Below are positions 52,312 to 60,246 of a stretch of DNA of 64,000 nt, piece after piece. The notes below the pieces were generated by a model, which saw nothing but the letters and a program-made list of their open reading frames with translations, ran no database searches and was not told the origin of the DNA. Source of the stretch: Actinoallomurus oryzae (GTDB lineage: Bacteria; Actinomycetota; Actinomycetes; Streptosporangiales; Streptosporangiaceae); the NCBI RefSeq assembly GCF_039541955.1, contig NZ_BAABHF010000048.1:62001-126000 (forward strand), in the 5' to 3' direction. The first letter of the stretch is position 1, and every line of letters begins with the position of its first letter. The translations under genes were made by a program, and so were the position numbers.

Positions 52312-52800
52312 ATGCTGATCCGGGAAGCGATGCCGTACGACTGGCCCGCGATGTGGGCGTTCATGGAGGGCATCGTCCGGGCCGGTGAGACGTTCTCGTG
52401 GGATCGGGACACCACCGAAGCCTTGGCCAGGCAGATGTGGTTCCCCGCGCCTCCGGGCCGTACCTTCGTCGCCGTTGACCCGGACGGCACCGTCCTGGGT
52501 ACGGCCAACAGCGTCCGCAACCACCGTGGCGGCGCCGCGCATATCTCCAGCGCGAGCTTCATGGTCGATCCGCGTCACTCCGGCCGGGGCGTCGGCCGGG
52601 CGCTCGGCGAGCATGTCCTGGAGCAGGCGCGCAAGGACGGCTTTCGAGCGATGCAGTTCAACGCCGTCGTGGAGACCAACACCCGGGCGGTGGCGCTGTG
52701 GAGGTCACTGGGCTTCGAGGTGATGACCACCCTCCCGGCGGGCTTTCACCATCCGGTGCACGGCTACGTCGGACTCCACATCATGTACCGGCGGCTCTGA
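52312..52800 (+). CDS. GNAT family N-acetyltransferase
   Basis: 162-residue acetyltransferase. Acetyl-CoA loop is in MVDPRHSGRGVGRALGEHVLEQA (R-x-x-G-x-G/A), and the C-terminal block is FNAVVETNTRAVALWRSLGFEVM. The N-terminal MLIREAMPYDWPAMW strand supports the ATG at 52312 over the one at 52300. It lies directly before a second GNAT gene; substrates unknown. Confidence 0.9.
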   Translation: MLIREAMPYDWPAMWAFMEGIVRAGETFSWDRDTTEALARQMWFPAPPGRTFVAVDPDGTVLGTANSVRNHRGGAAHISSASFMVDPRHSGRGVGRALGEHVLEQARKDGFRAMQFNAVVETNTRAVALWRSLGFEVMTTLPAGFHHPVHGYVGLHIMYRRL

Positions 52801-52849
52801 GCCACCCGTGCCCGGCGTGACGTCCGGACCCCGGCGGGTGAGGAGCAGC

Positions 52850-53374
52850 ATGGACCGCGAGCCATCACGCGACGACGGCGGCCTGACCGTACGACCGCTC
52901 ACCGGTACGGACCTCGCATGGGTACGGCGGCTGTTCACCCGGCGATGGGGAGGGACCATCTCGGTGAGCCGCGGCGTCGCCCACGACACGACCGCGCTTC
53001 CCGGATTCGTCGCCCACCTTCACGGCGAACCGGCGGGCGTGGCCACCTACCGGGTCGCCGACCGGGAGTGCGAGCTCGTCACTCTCGACTCCGTGCGGGA
53101 AGGGACGGGCGCGGGCACCGCTCTCGTTGACGCCGTGGTCGAGGCGGCCCGCGCCGCCGGCGTGATACGGCTCTGGCTGATCACCACGAACGACAACACG
53201 CGGGCGTTGCGGTTCTACCAGCGGTACGGCTTCGACCTCGTCGGCGTGCACCGTAACGCCGTCGCCGGATCCCGGGCGCTCAAGCCGTCGATCCCCGAGA
53301 TCGGTCTCGACGGCATCCCGATCCGCCACGAGCTCGAACTCGAACTCCCACTGCCGCCGTCCACTACTGACTGA
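52850..53374 (+). CDS. GNAT family N-acetyltransferase
   Basis: 174-residue acetyltransferase: LTVRPLTGTDLAWVRRLFTRRWGG, EGTGAGTALVDAVVEAARAAG (acetyl-CoA loop) and NDNTRALRFYQRYGFDLVGVH. GAGGAGC precedes the ATG. The 3' end overlaps the stop of a convergent tetR gene by 11 nt. A C-terminal IPIRHELELEL segment is seen in a GNAT subfamily common in bacilli and actinobacteria. Confidence 0.9.
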   Translation: MDREPSRDDGGLTVRPLTGTDLAWVRRLFTRRWGGTISVSRGVAHDTTALPGFVAHLHGEPAGVATYRVADRECELVTLDSVREGTGAGTALVDAVVEAARAAGVIRLWLITTNDNTRALRFYQRYGFDLVGVHRNAVAGSRALKPSIPEIGLDGIPIRHELELELPLPPSTTD

Positions 53375-53936
53375 AGCGGGCCAGAAGCAGCGCCAGCCTG
53401 CGGTCATGAGCCTCGCGGGGCAGCCTGCCGCCGCGCATGAGGGTCACCAGGCCGTGCAGGGCCGCCCAGAAGGTCTCGGTCAGCAGGCCGAGATCGTCGT
53501 CGCCCGCGTACGGACGGACGGCCTCCGCCAACTCGTTGAAGGCCGCGTGCAGGGCGGCCGGGGCCCCGGGCGTCGCGAACGGCAGATCGACGGCCTGATT
53601 GAACATCACGTCGTACAGTGCCGGATGCTGGTCGGCGAACGCGCTGTAGGCCCTGCTCACCTCGGCGATGGCACGGCTCGCGTCCGGCGCCGAGGTCCGG
53701 GCCGCACGCAGATCGGCGGCCAGGTCGGCGCAGCCCTCCACCGCGACGGCCGCCATGATCGCGTCTTTGCCCTTGAAGTGGCTGTAGAGCACCGGCTGGC
53801 TGTATTCGATGCGCTCGGCCAGCCGCCGGGTCGTCACCGCCTCCCAGCCCTCGGCCTCGGCCAGCTCCCGGGCCGCCGCGATGATCATCCGCTCCCGCTC
53901 CGCACGTTCGCGCTGTCGGCGCGTCTGGATCGACAT
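53364..53936 (-). CDS. TetR regulator with WHG-type C-terminal domain
   Basis: 190-residue repressor. The HTH is about 35-54 (VTTRRLAERIEYSQPVLYSHF). The C-terminal part ends with FWAALHGLVTLMRGGRL, the W-x3-HG motif of the WHG-domain subclass. It faces the DUF4267 gene across two CTAGC-N3-GCTAG dyads. Ligand unknown. Confidence 0.9.
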   Translation of the reverse strand: MSIQTRRQRERAERERMIIAAARELAEAEGWEAVTTRRLAERIEYSQPVLYSHFKGKDAIMAAVAVEGCADLAADLRAARTSAPDASRAIAEVSRAYSAFADQHPALYDVMFNQAVDLPFATPGAPAALHAAFNELAEAVRPYAGDDDLGLLTETFWAALHGLVTLMRGGRLPREAHDRRLALLLARFSQ

Positions 53937-53945
53937 GCGTCAACC

Positions 53946-54008
53946 CTAGCAGCGCTAGCGTTCGTGTCGGCGCTCTGCTAGCGTCACACTCGTTCCTAGC
54001 GTTGCTAG
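53946..54008. promoter_or_regulatory. TetR operators: paired CTAGC-N3-GCTAG dyads
   Basis: Two perfect 13-bp dyads, CTAGC-AGC-GCTAG (53946-53958) and CTAGC-GTT-GCTAG (53996-54008), lie 50 bp apart with a further GCTAGC at 53977-53982 between them. They occupy the divergent promoter of the WHG TetR and DUF4267 genes. Binding by that TetR is inferred. Confidence 0.8.
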
Positions 54009-54022
54009 ATTCGGAGAAGAAG

Positions 54023-54394
54023 ATGCTCACCCCCCTTGCCTACGGCCTCGCGATCGTCCTCAACCTGTTCTGCGTGTTCATCGGAGCCCGCTTCCTGCTC
54101 GTCCCCCGCGCCGCGGCCGCCGGCTACGGCGTCCCGGCGAAGAAGGAGGGCGACCCCGCCTACCTCACGATCAAGGGGCTGCGTGACGGCAGCTACGGCC
54201 TGCTCGGCCTGGCCCTGCTGGCCTTCGCCGGCGCCCACGCCGAGGCATGGTTCATGCTGATCGTCGCCCTGAACCCCCTGGGTGACACCGTGGTCGTGCT
54301 GCGCAACGGCGGCACCAAGGCGGTCGCGTTCGGCATCCACTTCGCCACCGCCGTAATCGTCCTCGTCAACGCCGCCCTGCTCTTCACCGTCTGA
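54023..54394 (+). CDS. DUF4267 membrane protein
   Basis: 123-residue protein with four hydrophobic helices: GLAIVLNLFCVFIGARFLL, LRDGSYGLLGLALLAF, AWFMLIVALNPLGDTVVVL and FATAVIVLVNAALLF. It matches the DUF4267 family, often found beside TetR genes. GGAGAA precedes the ATG. Transport or membrane adaptation is possible but unproven. Its 3' end overlaps a convergent tetR by 11 nt. Confidence 0.85.
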   Translation: MLTPLAYGLAIVLNLFCVFIGARFLLVPRAAAAGYGVPAKKEGDPAYLTIKGLRDGSYGLLGLALLAFAGAHAEAWFMLIVALNPLGDTVVVLRNGGTKAVAFGIHFATAVIVLVNAALLFTV

Positions 54395-54977
54395 CCGCCG
54401 GAACGACGAAAGTCCCCGTGGTGGTGACGAGAGCGAGTGCGGCCAGGAAATCGTCGAAGGCCTGGTCGGCTCGCGACGCGTCGCCCGTGGCCTCGAGGTC
54501 CATGATGAGACCGCGGACGACCGCGAGCACGAGGGTGCCGAGTTCGGGACGGCCGATGCTCCGCATGCCGTCCTCGAGCGGTCGCAGCCAGTCGGTGGTG
54601 GCCTCGCGGCGAAAGCCCGGCCACAGCTGTTGCTCGGCGTCCTCCCGGAGCCTGCCGAACATGGTGAGGTACGGGCGGCCGGCCGGGCCGGTCATGACCC
54701 GCCAAGCCCGTCGCAGAGTGCTCGGATAGGGCTCGTCGGGTCGTGGGGACACCAGTTCGCCGAAGAAGTCGCGCTGGCGTTGCCGCGCCCGTCCCAGGGT
54801 TTCCCGCAGCAGCGCGTCCCGGGTGCCGAAGTGGTAGATCAGCATGCGGGTCGAGGTGCCGGACGCCGCCGCCAACGGCTCGAGGCGGTCGGGCAGCCCG
54901 TGCGCGAGCGCGTAGTCGACGCAGGCGTCGAGAATCCGGTCGCGGATCTCGGGCTGCTTGTGGCGTCCCATCGCCAC
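54384..54977 (-). CDS. TetR family regulator
   Basis: 197-residue repressor. HTH near residues 33-52 (LEPLAAASGTSTRMLIYHF). It is divergent from the alpha/beta hydrolase gene, its likely target. The intergenic DNA holds a weak inverted pair ACGTA-N8-TACGT (54986-55003). The start may be GTG 54977 or the ATG two codons later. Confidence 0.88.
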   Translation of the reverse strand: MAMGRHKQPEIRDRILDACVDYALAHGLPDRLEPLAAASGTSTRMLIYHFGTRDALLRETLGRARQRQRDFFGELVSPRPDEPYPSTLRRAWRVMTGPAGRPYLTMFGRLREDAEQQLWPGFRREATTDWLRPLEDGMRSIGRPELGTLVLAVVRGLIMDLEATGDASRADQAFDDFLAALALVTTTGTFVVPAVRR

Positions 54978-55049
54978 ACTTTTTCACGTAACTGGCGGTA
55001 CGTCTACCGTTGGTCCCAGTGGTCGCGACACCGGGATCAAGGAGAAGAG

Positions 55050-55748
55050 ATGCGTGTTGTTTTCGTGCACGGGGCGTGTGTTCGGGACGGATCGTGGTGG
55101 TGGCACCTGGCCGCCGCGGCTCTGCGGGAGCGCGGCATCGACAGCGTCGCCCCGGCGCTGCCGAGCTGCGGCGAGGGCGACCGGCCGGCCGGACCGCGGG
55201 GTCCCGGGCTGCCCGAGGACGTCGCCGCGGTGCGCGCTGTCCTGACCGAGGCGGACGAGCCGATCGTGGTCGTGGCGCACAGCTACGGCGGCATCGTCGC
55301 CGCCGAGGCGGCGGTGGGCGTCGGGGCGGTGCGTCACCTGGTGCTGGTGTCGAGCTACCTGCCCGAGCCCGGCGAGTCGCTGTCGACGTTCGGCGCCGAC
55401 GCTCCGCCGCCGTTCCTGGACTTCGACCCCGACGGCGGCACGTTCGGCGCACGGCCCGAGGTGTTCGCCGAGACGTTCGTCCAGGACTGCCCGCCGGACA
55501 TCGCCCGCGACGCGGCGGCCCTTCTGGTCCGGCAGACGCTGGCCGTGACCCAGCAGCCCGTACGGGGGGCGGCGTGGCACGACCTGCCCACGACGTACGT
55601 GGTGTGCACCGAGGACCGGGGCACCCCGGCGGCGGCGCAACGCGAGTTCTCCCGCCGCGCGGACAAGGTCATCGAGGTGAAGGCCGGCCACCACCCGTTC
55701 CTGTCGCAGCCGCAGACCGTCGCCGACATCATCGCGGGCCTGTCGTGA
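55050..55748 (+). CDS. Alpha/beta hydrolase
   Basis: 232-residue enzyme of the esterase/methylesterase-like group. Oxyanion motif VFVHGAC at 4-10, nucleophile S78 in AHSYGG, acid in CTEDRGTP and catalytic His in AGHHPFLS. GGAGAAG precedes the ATG. The DxxGxG...HSYGG pattern resembles plant-type salicylate/nitrile esterases as well as many bacterial hydrolases, so substrate is open. Under probable control of the divergent TetR. Confidence 0.9.
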   Translation: MRVVFVHGACVRDGSWWWHLAAAALRERGIDSVAPALPSCGEGDRPAGPRGPGLPEDVAAVRAVLTEADEPIVVVAHSYGGIVAAEAAVGVGAVRHLVLVSSYLPEPGESLSTFGADAPPPFLDFDPDGGTFGARPEVFAETFVQDCPPDIARDAAALLVRQTLAVTQQPVRGAAWHDLPTTYVVCTEDRGTPAAAQREFSRRADKVIEVKAGHHPFLSQPQTVADIIAGLS

Positions 55749-56004
55749 CCGGGACGGCGGACCTGGTGCGGCGGCTCCATGCCGCTTCAACGTCCGGCAT
55801 GTCGAGCGCCTGCTCACCCCCGTGGCCGACGGCGTCGACCGTTTGACTCCTACCATGCGACCCGCGCTGACATGCTGCCCCGAAGCGCGGCGCTGATCAT
55901 TTCTGTGCAGGACCCCGTACGCCGGGACACGCCTCAAGGGCGGTGCCCGGCGCACGCCGTACGCCGACGGCCCCCGTCATGCTCGTCGCCGTACGCATGT
56001 CAGG

Positions 56005-56193
56005 TCAGGACTCGACGGTGGTGTAGCGGGCGCGTCGCCGGGCGACCTCGGGGTCGAGGCCTTCGACGAGAGCCCAGATGCCCGCGACCCGCTCGGCCCA
56101 GGCGTCGGGCGGGAGACCGCCGAGGCCCTCGGCCGCGAGGTCGTCGATCGCCCGGGTGAGGCTGGCCAGCCGCTCGCCATGAGTAGAACACAT
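56005..56193 (-). CDS. SOS-controlled 62-residue protein (DUF222-like N-terminus?)
   Basis: Predicted helical protein: LASLTRAIDDLAAEGLGGLPPDAWAERVAGIWALVEGLDPEVARRRA. The helical repeat resembles the N-terminal segment of DUF222/HNH (13E12-type) proteins, but the match is weak and the rest of such a gene is absent. The ATG lies inside a near-perfect LexA box, and TAGACT is 6 nt upstream. It may be a remnant or a genuine small SOS protein. Confidence 0.55.
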   Translation of the reverse strand: MCSTHGERLASLTRAIDDLAAEGLGGLPPDAWAERVAGIWALVEGLDPEVARRRARYTTVES

Positions 56194-56199
56194 GTTCGA
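56184..56199. promoter_or_regulatory. LexA (SOS) box overlapping the start of the 62-residue gene
   Basis: TAGAACACATGTTCGA contains GAAC-N4-GTTC and matches the actinobacterial LexA consensus TCGAAC-N4-GTTCGA at 11 of the 12 fixed positions. It covers the start codon (minus-strand ATG at 56193-56191) and abuts the -10 box, so repression would be tight. Confidence 0.75.
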
Positions 56200-56401
56200 A
56201 GTCTAGCGTGGTTCACCGACATTCGAGTGGCTTTATGAGACCGGTGAAGCGACCTTCAGCCTCGGGTGGAGCCGACCGGCCGTCCAGTGACCCCATGGCC
56301 AGGACCAGCTTGCCCTCCGGCACCGACAGATCGGCCGTGACCTCCGGACACGCGGCGAACCGCCGGGTGTCCGGAGTCCGGCCCGGGACCGGTCCCGCCC
56401 G

Positions 56402-57934
56402 TCACCTGGCCGGAGCCGCCGGCTCGCCGAACCACCGCCGTACGGCCTCACCGAGCCCGGCGAGGTCGGAACCCGCCCAGGCGACATGGCCGTCGGGCCG
56501 TACCAGGAGGGCGTCCGGAAGCTCCCCGGCCTCGCCGTCGTCCGAGGACGCGACGCCGGTGACGACCTCGACCCGATCCGCCCACGGCCGTACCGCGTCG
56601 CGGACGTCCGCGTGGTCGGACAGGTCGAGCAACAGCGCCCCCGCCCGTCGCGACAGGTCGGCGACCCGCGTGTCCCCGGCGGCGGTCTTCAGCGTCAGAT
56701 CGGGGCAGTACAGGCCGGTGAGCGGATGGTCGCCGGTGCCCCCGTACCGTACGTCCAGCTCGCCCATCAGGTCCGTGAGCAGGCGGTTCGCCTCCGGGGT
56801 CTCCGCCAGCATGGTGAAGATGTCCCGCAGCGCGTCCACACGCGGCCCCGGTCGCAGCAGCGCCACCTGCGCCCGCGTGTTGTGCAGGACCCGCTCGGCG
56901 ACCGGGTGGCGTTCGGCGGAGTAGGTGTCCAGCAGGTCCGCCGGGGCCCAGCCCCGTACGGTGGCGGCGAGCTTCCAGCCGAGGTTGATCGCGTCCCCGA
57001 GGCCGAGGTGCAGGCCCTGGCCGCCGAAGGGCGGATGGACGTGCGCGGCGTCGCCCGCCAGCAGCACCCGGCCCCGCCGGTACGTCGAGGCCTGCCGCGT
57101 GTTGTCGGTGAATCTCGTCACCGAGTGCACCGCCGTGACCGTCACCGACGTCTCCGACACGCGCCGTACCGCGGCCTCCAGCTCCTCGCGGGTGATCGGG
57201 GCGTTCCGGTCGGCCGGCGGCCCGTCGAACTCCGCGACGAGGACCCGCTGCGGGTGCGGTCCGTGGACCATGAGGCCGCGCGGCATCCGGTGCCAGCCCA
57301 TGGGCGCGAACTCCGGGTCGTCGAAGTCGGCCATCGCCTGGTACGCGGTCATGATGCCGTCGAGGCCCGGGAAGTCGAAGCCGGCGGTCTTGCGCACCAC
57401 GCTGCGTCCTCCGTCGCAGCCCACGAGCCACCGCGCCCGCAGCTCGTGCGGGCCGTCCGGTCCCGAGACGGACACCGTGACGCCGGCGTCGTCCTGGTCG
57501 ATCGCCTCGACCGCATGCCCGCGCCGGATCTCCGCGCCCGTCGAGCGCGCCCGGCCCTCCAGCCCCTCCTCGATGCGCTGTTGTGGCGCGAGGACGAACG
57601 CGCTCGACGTGGACGATCCGCCGCGCAGGATCCACAGGCCCGCGAAGTGGCCGCGCGGCATCGCGCCGTCCTGGGCGGTCTTCGCCTGCAGGCTGCCCGC
57701 GCCGGGCTTGCGACCCTTCATGAGGTCGGCGATCGAGGGCAGGTCGCCGAGCAGGTCGACGACGCCCCGGCGGGTGAGGATGTCGGCTCCCCGGCCGCTC
57801 ACCGCGCCCGCCTTGAGGGTCGGATCGATCGCCTCGCGGCGTTCGAGCACGACCGTACGGACTCCGTACGCGCGCAGCTCGCAGGCGAGGAAGAGCCCGA
57901 TGGGGCCGGCCCCCGAAATGATCACGTCGTACAT
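56402..57934 (-). CDS. FAD-dependent aromatic monooxygenase
   Basis: 510-residue flavoprotein hydroxylase of the PheA/TfdB-polyketide hydroxylase type (also the class of rifampicin and tetracycline monooxygenases). FAD motif GAGPIGLFLACEL at 8-20, the second site RVLLAGDAAHVHPPFGGQGLHLGLGDA and the C-terminal thioredoxin-like domain are present. It faces a TetR with three operators. Substrate could be a phenol, polyketide or antibiotic; sequence alone does not decide. Confidence 0.9.
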   Translation of the reverse strand: MYDVIISGAGPIGLFLACELRAYGVRTVVLERREAIDPTLKAGAVSGRGADILTRRGVVDLLGDLPSIADLMKGRKPGAGSLQAKTAQDGAMPRGHFAGLWILRGGSSTSSAFVLAPQQRIEEGLEGRARSTGAEIRRGHAVEAIDQDDAGVTVSVSGPDGPHELRARWLVGCDGGRSVVRKTAGFDFPGLDGIMTAYQAMADFDDPEFAPMGWHRMPRGLMVHGPHPQRVLVAEFDGPPADRNAPITREELEAAVRRVSETSVTVTAVHSVTRFTDNTRQASTYRRGRVLLAGDAAHVHPPFGGQGLHLGLGDAINLGWKLAATVRGWAPADLLDTYSAERHPVAERVLHNTRAQVALLRPGPRVDALRDIFTMLAETPEANRLLTDLMGELDVRYGGTGDHPLTGLYCPDLTLKTAAGDTRVADLSRRAGALLLDLSDHADVRDAVRPWADRVEVVTGVASSDDGEAGELPDALLVRPDGHVAWAGSDLAGLGEAVRRWFGEPAAPAR

Positions 57935-57943
57935 CAGTGCCCC

Positions 57944-57995
57944 CTTAACGCCGTTAAGTCCTTAACGGTGTTAAGGATCCCTGAACGGTGTTAAG
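57944..57995. promoter_or_regulatory. Triple TetR operator CTTAACG-type
   Basis: Three 15-bp dyads in tandem: CTTAACGCCGTTAAG (57944-57958, perfect), CTTAACGGTGTTAAG (57961-57975) and CTGAACGGTGTTAAG (57981-57995). Start-to-start distances are 17 and 20 bp. They fill the gap between the monooxygenase and tetR starts and may also hold both promoters. Confidence 0.82.
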
Positions 57996-58017
57996 TTGTC
58001 AATCGAGGGAGGTGACG

Positions 58018-58638
58018 ATGGCGCTCGACCGCGAAAAGGTGCTGGACACGGCCTTGCGACTCATCGACGAGGTTGGGCTGGACGGCTTCTCACTGCGCCG
58101 GCTGGCCAAGGAGCTCGGCGTCCAGGCGCCGGCTCTCTACTGGCACTTCTCCAGCAAGAAGGACCTGCTCGACCACCTCGTCAGCGTCACCAACGAACGC
58201 GCCGAGGCGGGCACGGCCGGCCGTCCCGCGCCCGGCGAGACCTGGGACGACTGGCTCGCCGAAGGCATGCGCGCACGGCGGCGCGCGATGCTGGCCCACC
58301 GCGACGGGGCGCGCCTCGCGTCCGGCAACCGGCCCACGCCCGACAGCTTCCCGCGCATCGAGCGCACGCTCGGCGTGCTGGTCGAGGCCGGGTTCACCCC
58401 CGAAGACGCGATACGCGCCGTCCTCGTCCTCGGCCACTACGTGAGCGGGTTCGTCCTCGACGAGCAGGGCGACGCCGAGCGTGCGGACGACGAACCGCCC
58501 GCGCTCGATCCTGAGGAGTTCCCCCTCCTCGCCTCCGGAGGCAGGATCGCCCTCGACCGCGACACGCTGTTCGAGTACGGCCTGCAGCGCCTGCTCGACG
58601 GGATGCGCGCCCAGGTCAGCGACGCACGGCGCCCATGA
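58018..58638 (+). CDS. TetR regulator with TetR_C domain
   Basis: 206-residue repressor. HTH at about 26-45 (LRRLAKELGVQAPALYWHFSSK). The C-terminal region with the RDGARLASGN and GHYVSGFVLDEQ stretches resembles the class of TetR itself (TetR_C), which binds tetracycline or similar aromatic polyketides. GGGAGG precedes the ATG. Divergent from the flavin monooxygenase, suggesting that the inducer is the enzyme's substrate. Confidence 0.92.
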   Translation: MALDREKVLDTALRLIDEVGLDGFSLRRLAKELGVQAPALYWHFSSKKDLLDHLVSVTNERAEAGTAGRPAPGETWDDWLAEGMRARRRAMLAHRDGARLASGNRPTPDSFPRIERTLGVLVEAGFTPEDAIRAVLVLGHYVSGFVLDEQGDAERADDEPPALDPEEFPLLASGGRIALDRDTLFEYGLQRLLDGMRAQVSDARRP

Positions 58639-59932
58639 CGAGCCACGCGTCGTCGCGTGCGCGCAGGCCGAGCGTGACCAGCCGTGCGGCCATCCACACC
58701 GCGATCGCCAGCCACAGCGCCACGAGCCCGCCGCCGTAGGCGTGCACGAGCCAGGCGGCGGGCAGGAACGCCACGGTCTGGATCAGCCCCGCGACCGCCA
58801 GGTAGCCCTGGTCGCCCGCGCCGATCAGCACGCCGTCCAGCACGAACACCACGCCCGCGATCGGTTCCAGCAGCGCCACCACCACGAGCGCGGCGAGCAA
58901 CTGGGACCGTACGGACGGGTCGGAGGTGAACAGGGTCGGCAGCCAGGGGCGGAAGGCCAGCACGAGCAGGGCGAACAGCACACCCGCGGCGACGCCCCAC
59001 TGGACCATCCGCCGGGTCGCCGCGCGGGCTCCGGCGGCGTCCGAGGCGCCCAGGTACCGGCCGGTGATCGCCTGGCCGGCGATCGCGATGGCGTCGAGCG
59101 CGAAGGCCAGCAGGTTCCAGACGTTCGAGGCGATCTGGTGGGCGGCGATCTCGACGTCGCCCATCCGCGCGGCGACCGCCGTGCCGAGGATGAGCACGAC
59201 CCGCAGGCTCAGCGTGCGGATCATCAGGTTGAACCCGGCGCTCGCCGATGCGCGTACGCCCCGCGCGTCCGGCCGGAGCGGCGCGCCGTGCCGCCGGGCG
59301 CCGCGCGCGACCGCTCCGGCGTACAGGATCGCCCCGCCCGTCTGCGCCAGCACCGTCGCCCAGGCCGACCCCGCGATACCCCAGCCGAGCACGAGCACGA
59401 AGACCGCGCCGAGCGCCGCGTTGACCGCGAACATGCCCACGGACACATAAAGCGGCGTGCGGGTGTCCTGCATGCCGCGCAGTACGCCGGTGCCGGCCAG
59501 CACGATCAGCATCCCGGGCGCCCCCCACAGGCTGATGTGCAGGTACGTCACGGCCTGCGGCGCGACCGCGGCCGACGCTCCGAACGCGTCGACGACGACC
59601 GGTGCCAGCGGCCAGCCGACCGCGATGACGACGGCGCCGATGAACGCGGCGAGCCAGACGCCGTCGACACCCTGGCGGATCGCCTCGCGCAGGTTCCCGG
59701 CACCGATCTGCCGCGCGACCGACGCCGTCGTCCCGTACGCGAGGAAGACGCACACGCTCACGAACGTGGACAGGATCTGGCCGGCCACGCCGAGCGCCCC
59801 GAGCGGAACGGTGCCGAGATGCCCGACGATCGCCGAGTCGGTGAGCAGGAACAGCGGCTCGGCCACCAGCGCGCCGAACGCGGGCAGCGCGAGCCGCAGG
59901 ATCTCCGCGTCGTGCGGGTGCCGGAATGCCAC
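58616..59932 (-). CDS. MATE family efflux transporter (DinF-like)
   Basis: 438-residue multidrug/toxin exporter with about 12 helices. Family blocks: LRLALPAFGALVAEPLFLLTDSAIVGHLG and LGWGIAGSAWATVLAQTGGAI, and GVVFVLDGVLIGAGDQGYL near the C-terminus. Its end overlaps the convergent tetR by 23 nt. DinF homologues can be DNA-damage inducible but no LexA box is seen here. It lies upstream of the dnaB DnaA-box region. Confidence 0.9.
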   Translation of the reverse strand: MAFRHPHDAEILRLALPAFGALVAEPLFLLTDSAIVGHLGTVPLGALGVAGQILSTFVSVCVFLAYGTTASVARQIGAGNLREAIRQGVDGVWLAAFIGAVVIAVGWPLAPVVVDAFGASAAVAPQAVTYLHISLWGAPGMLIVLAGTGVLRGMQDTRTPLYVSVGMFAVNAALGAVFVLVLGWGIAGSAWATVLAQTGGAILYAGAVARGARRHGAPLRPDARGVRASASAGFNLMIRTLSLRVVLILGTAVAARMGDVEIAAHQIASNVWNLLAFALDAIAIAGQAITGRYLGASDAAGARAATRRMVQWGVAAGVLFALLVLAFRPWLPTLFTSDPSVRSQLLAALVVVALLEPIAGVVFVLDGVLIGAGDQGYLAVAGLIQTVAFLPAAWLVHAYGGGLVALWLAIAVWMAARLVTLGLRARDDAWLVMGAVRR

Positions 59933-59979
59933 GATTCGCCACCGTAACCCACAAAGCGCTGTTGTCGCTTACCGGGTGC

Positions 59980-60159
59980 TGTGGGCAGGCTGTGGATGAC
60001 GCGGCTTGACGGTTTCTTCAACTCACAGCCGGTGGACGACGTTTCCCCAGCTCACACCGGTTGTCCTCAAGGGTGGGGCGGAAATCCACAGGTTGTCCAC
60101 AGGTGCTGTGCACAGCCGCCTCGGCGTGTATGCACAGGCCGTCCACAGGTCCCTCCACA
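59980..60159. promoter_or_regulatory. DnaA-box array upstream of dnaB
   Basis: Minus-oriented boxes TGTGGGCAG (59980) and TGTGGATGA (59991) are 11 bp apart. Plus-oriented boxes follow: AAATCCACA (60082), the perfect TTGTCCACA (60093-60101), CTGTGCACA (60106), GTATGCACA (60128), CCGTCCACA (60139) and CCCTCCACA (60151). Many are spaced 11-13 bp. The array ends about 90 bp before the dnaB start, so it may regulate dnaB or act as a DnaA reservoir. Confidence 0.72.
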
Positions 60160-60246
60160 ACCGCCTTTGCGTAAGCACGGGACAGCACCCAAACTGTCGG
60201 AGCGGTGAGATAGATGTGAACACGGGGGCGACAGGGGGGTGTGGAT

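Noticed and set aside
54986..55003. TetR operator ACGTA-N8-TACGT before the hydrolase
   Set aside because: Only 5-bp arms; too weak to list as a site.
55749..56004. Small gene after the alpha/beta hydrolase
   Set aside because: A short protein-like stretch (VERLLTPVADGVDRL) exists but has no start or ribosome site and ends quickly; at most a remnant.
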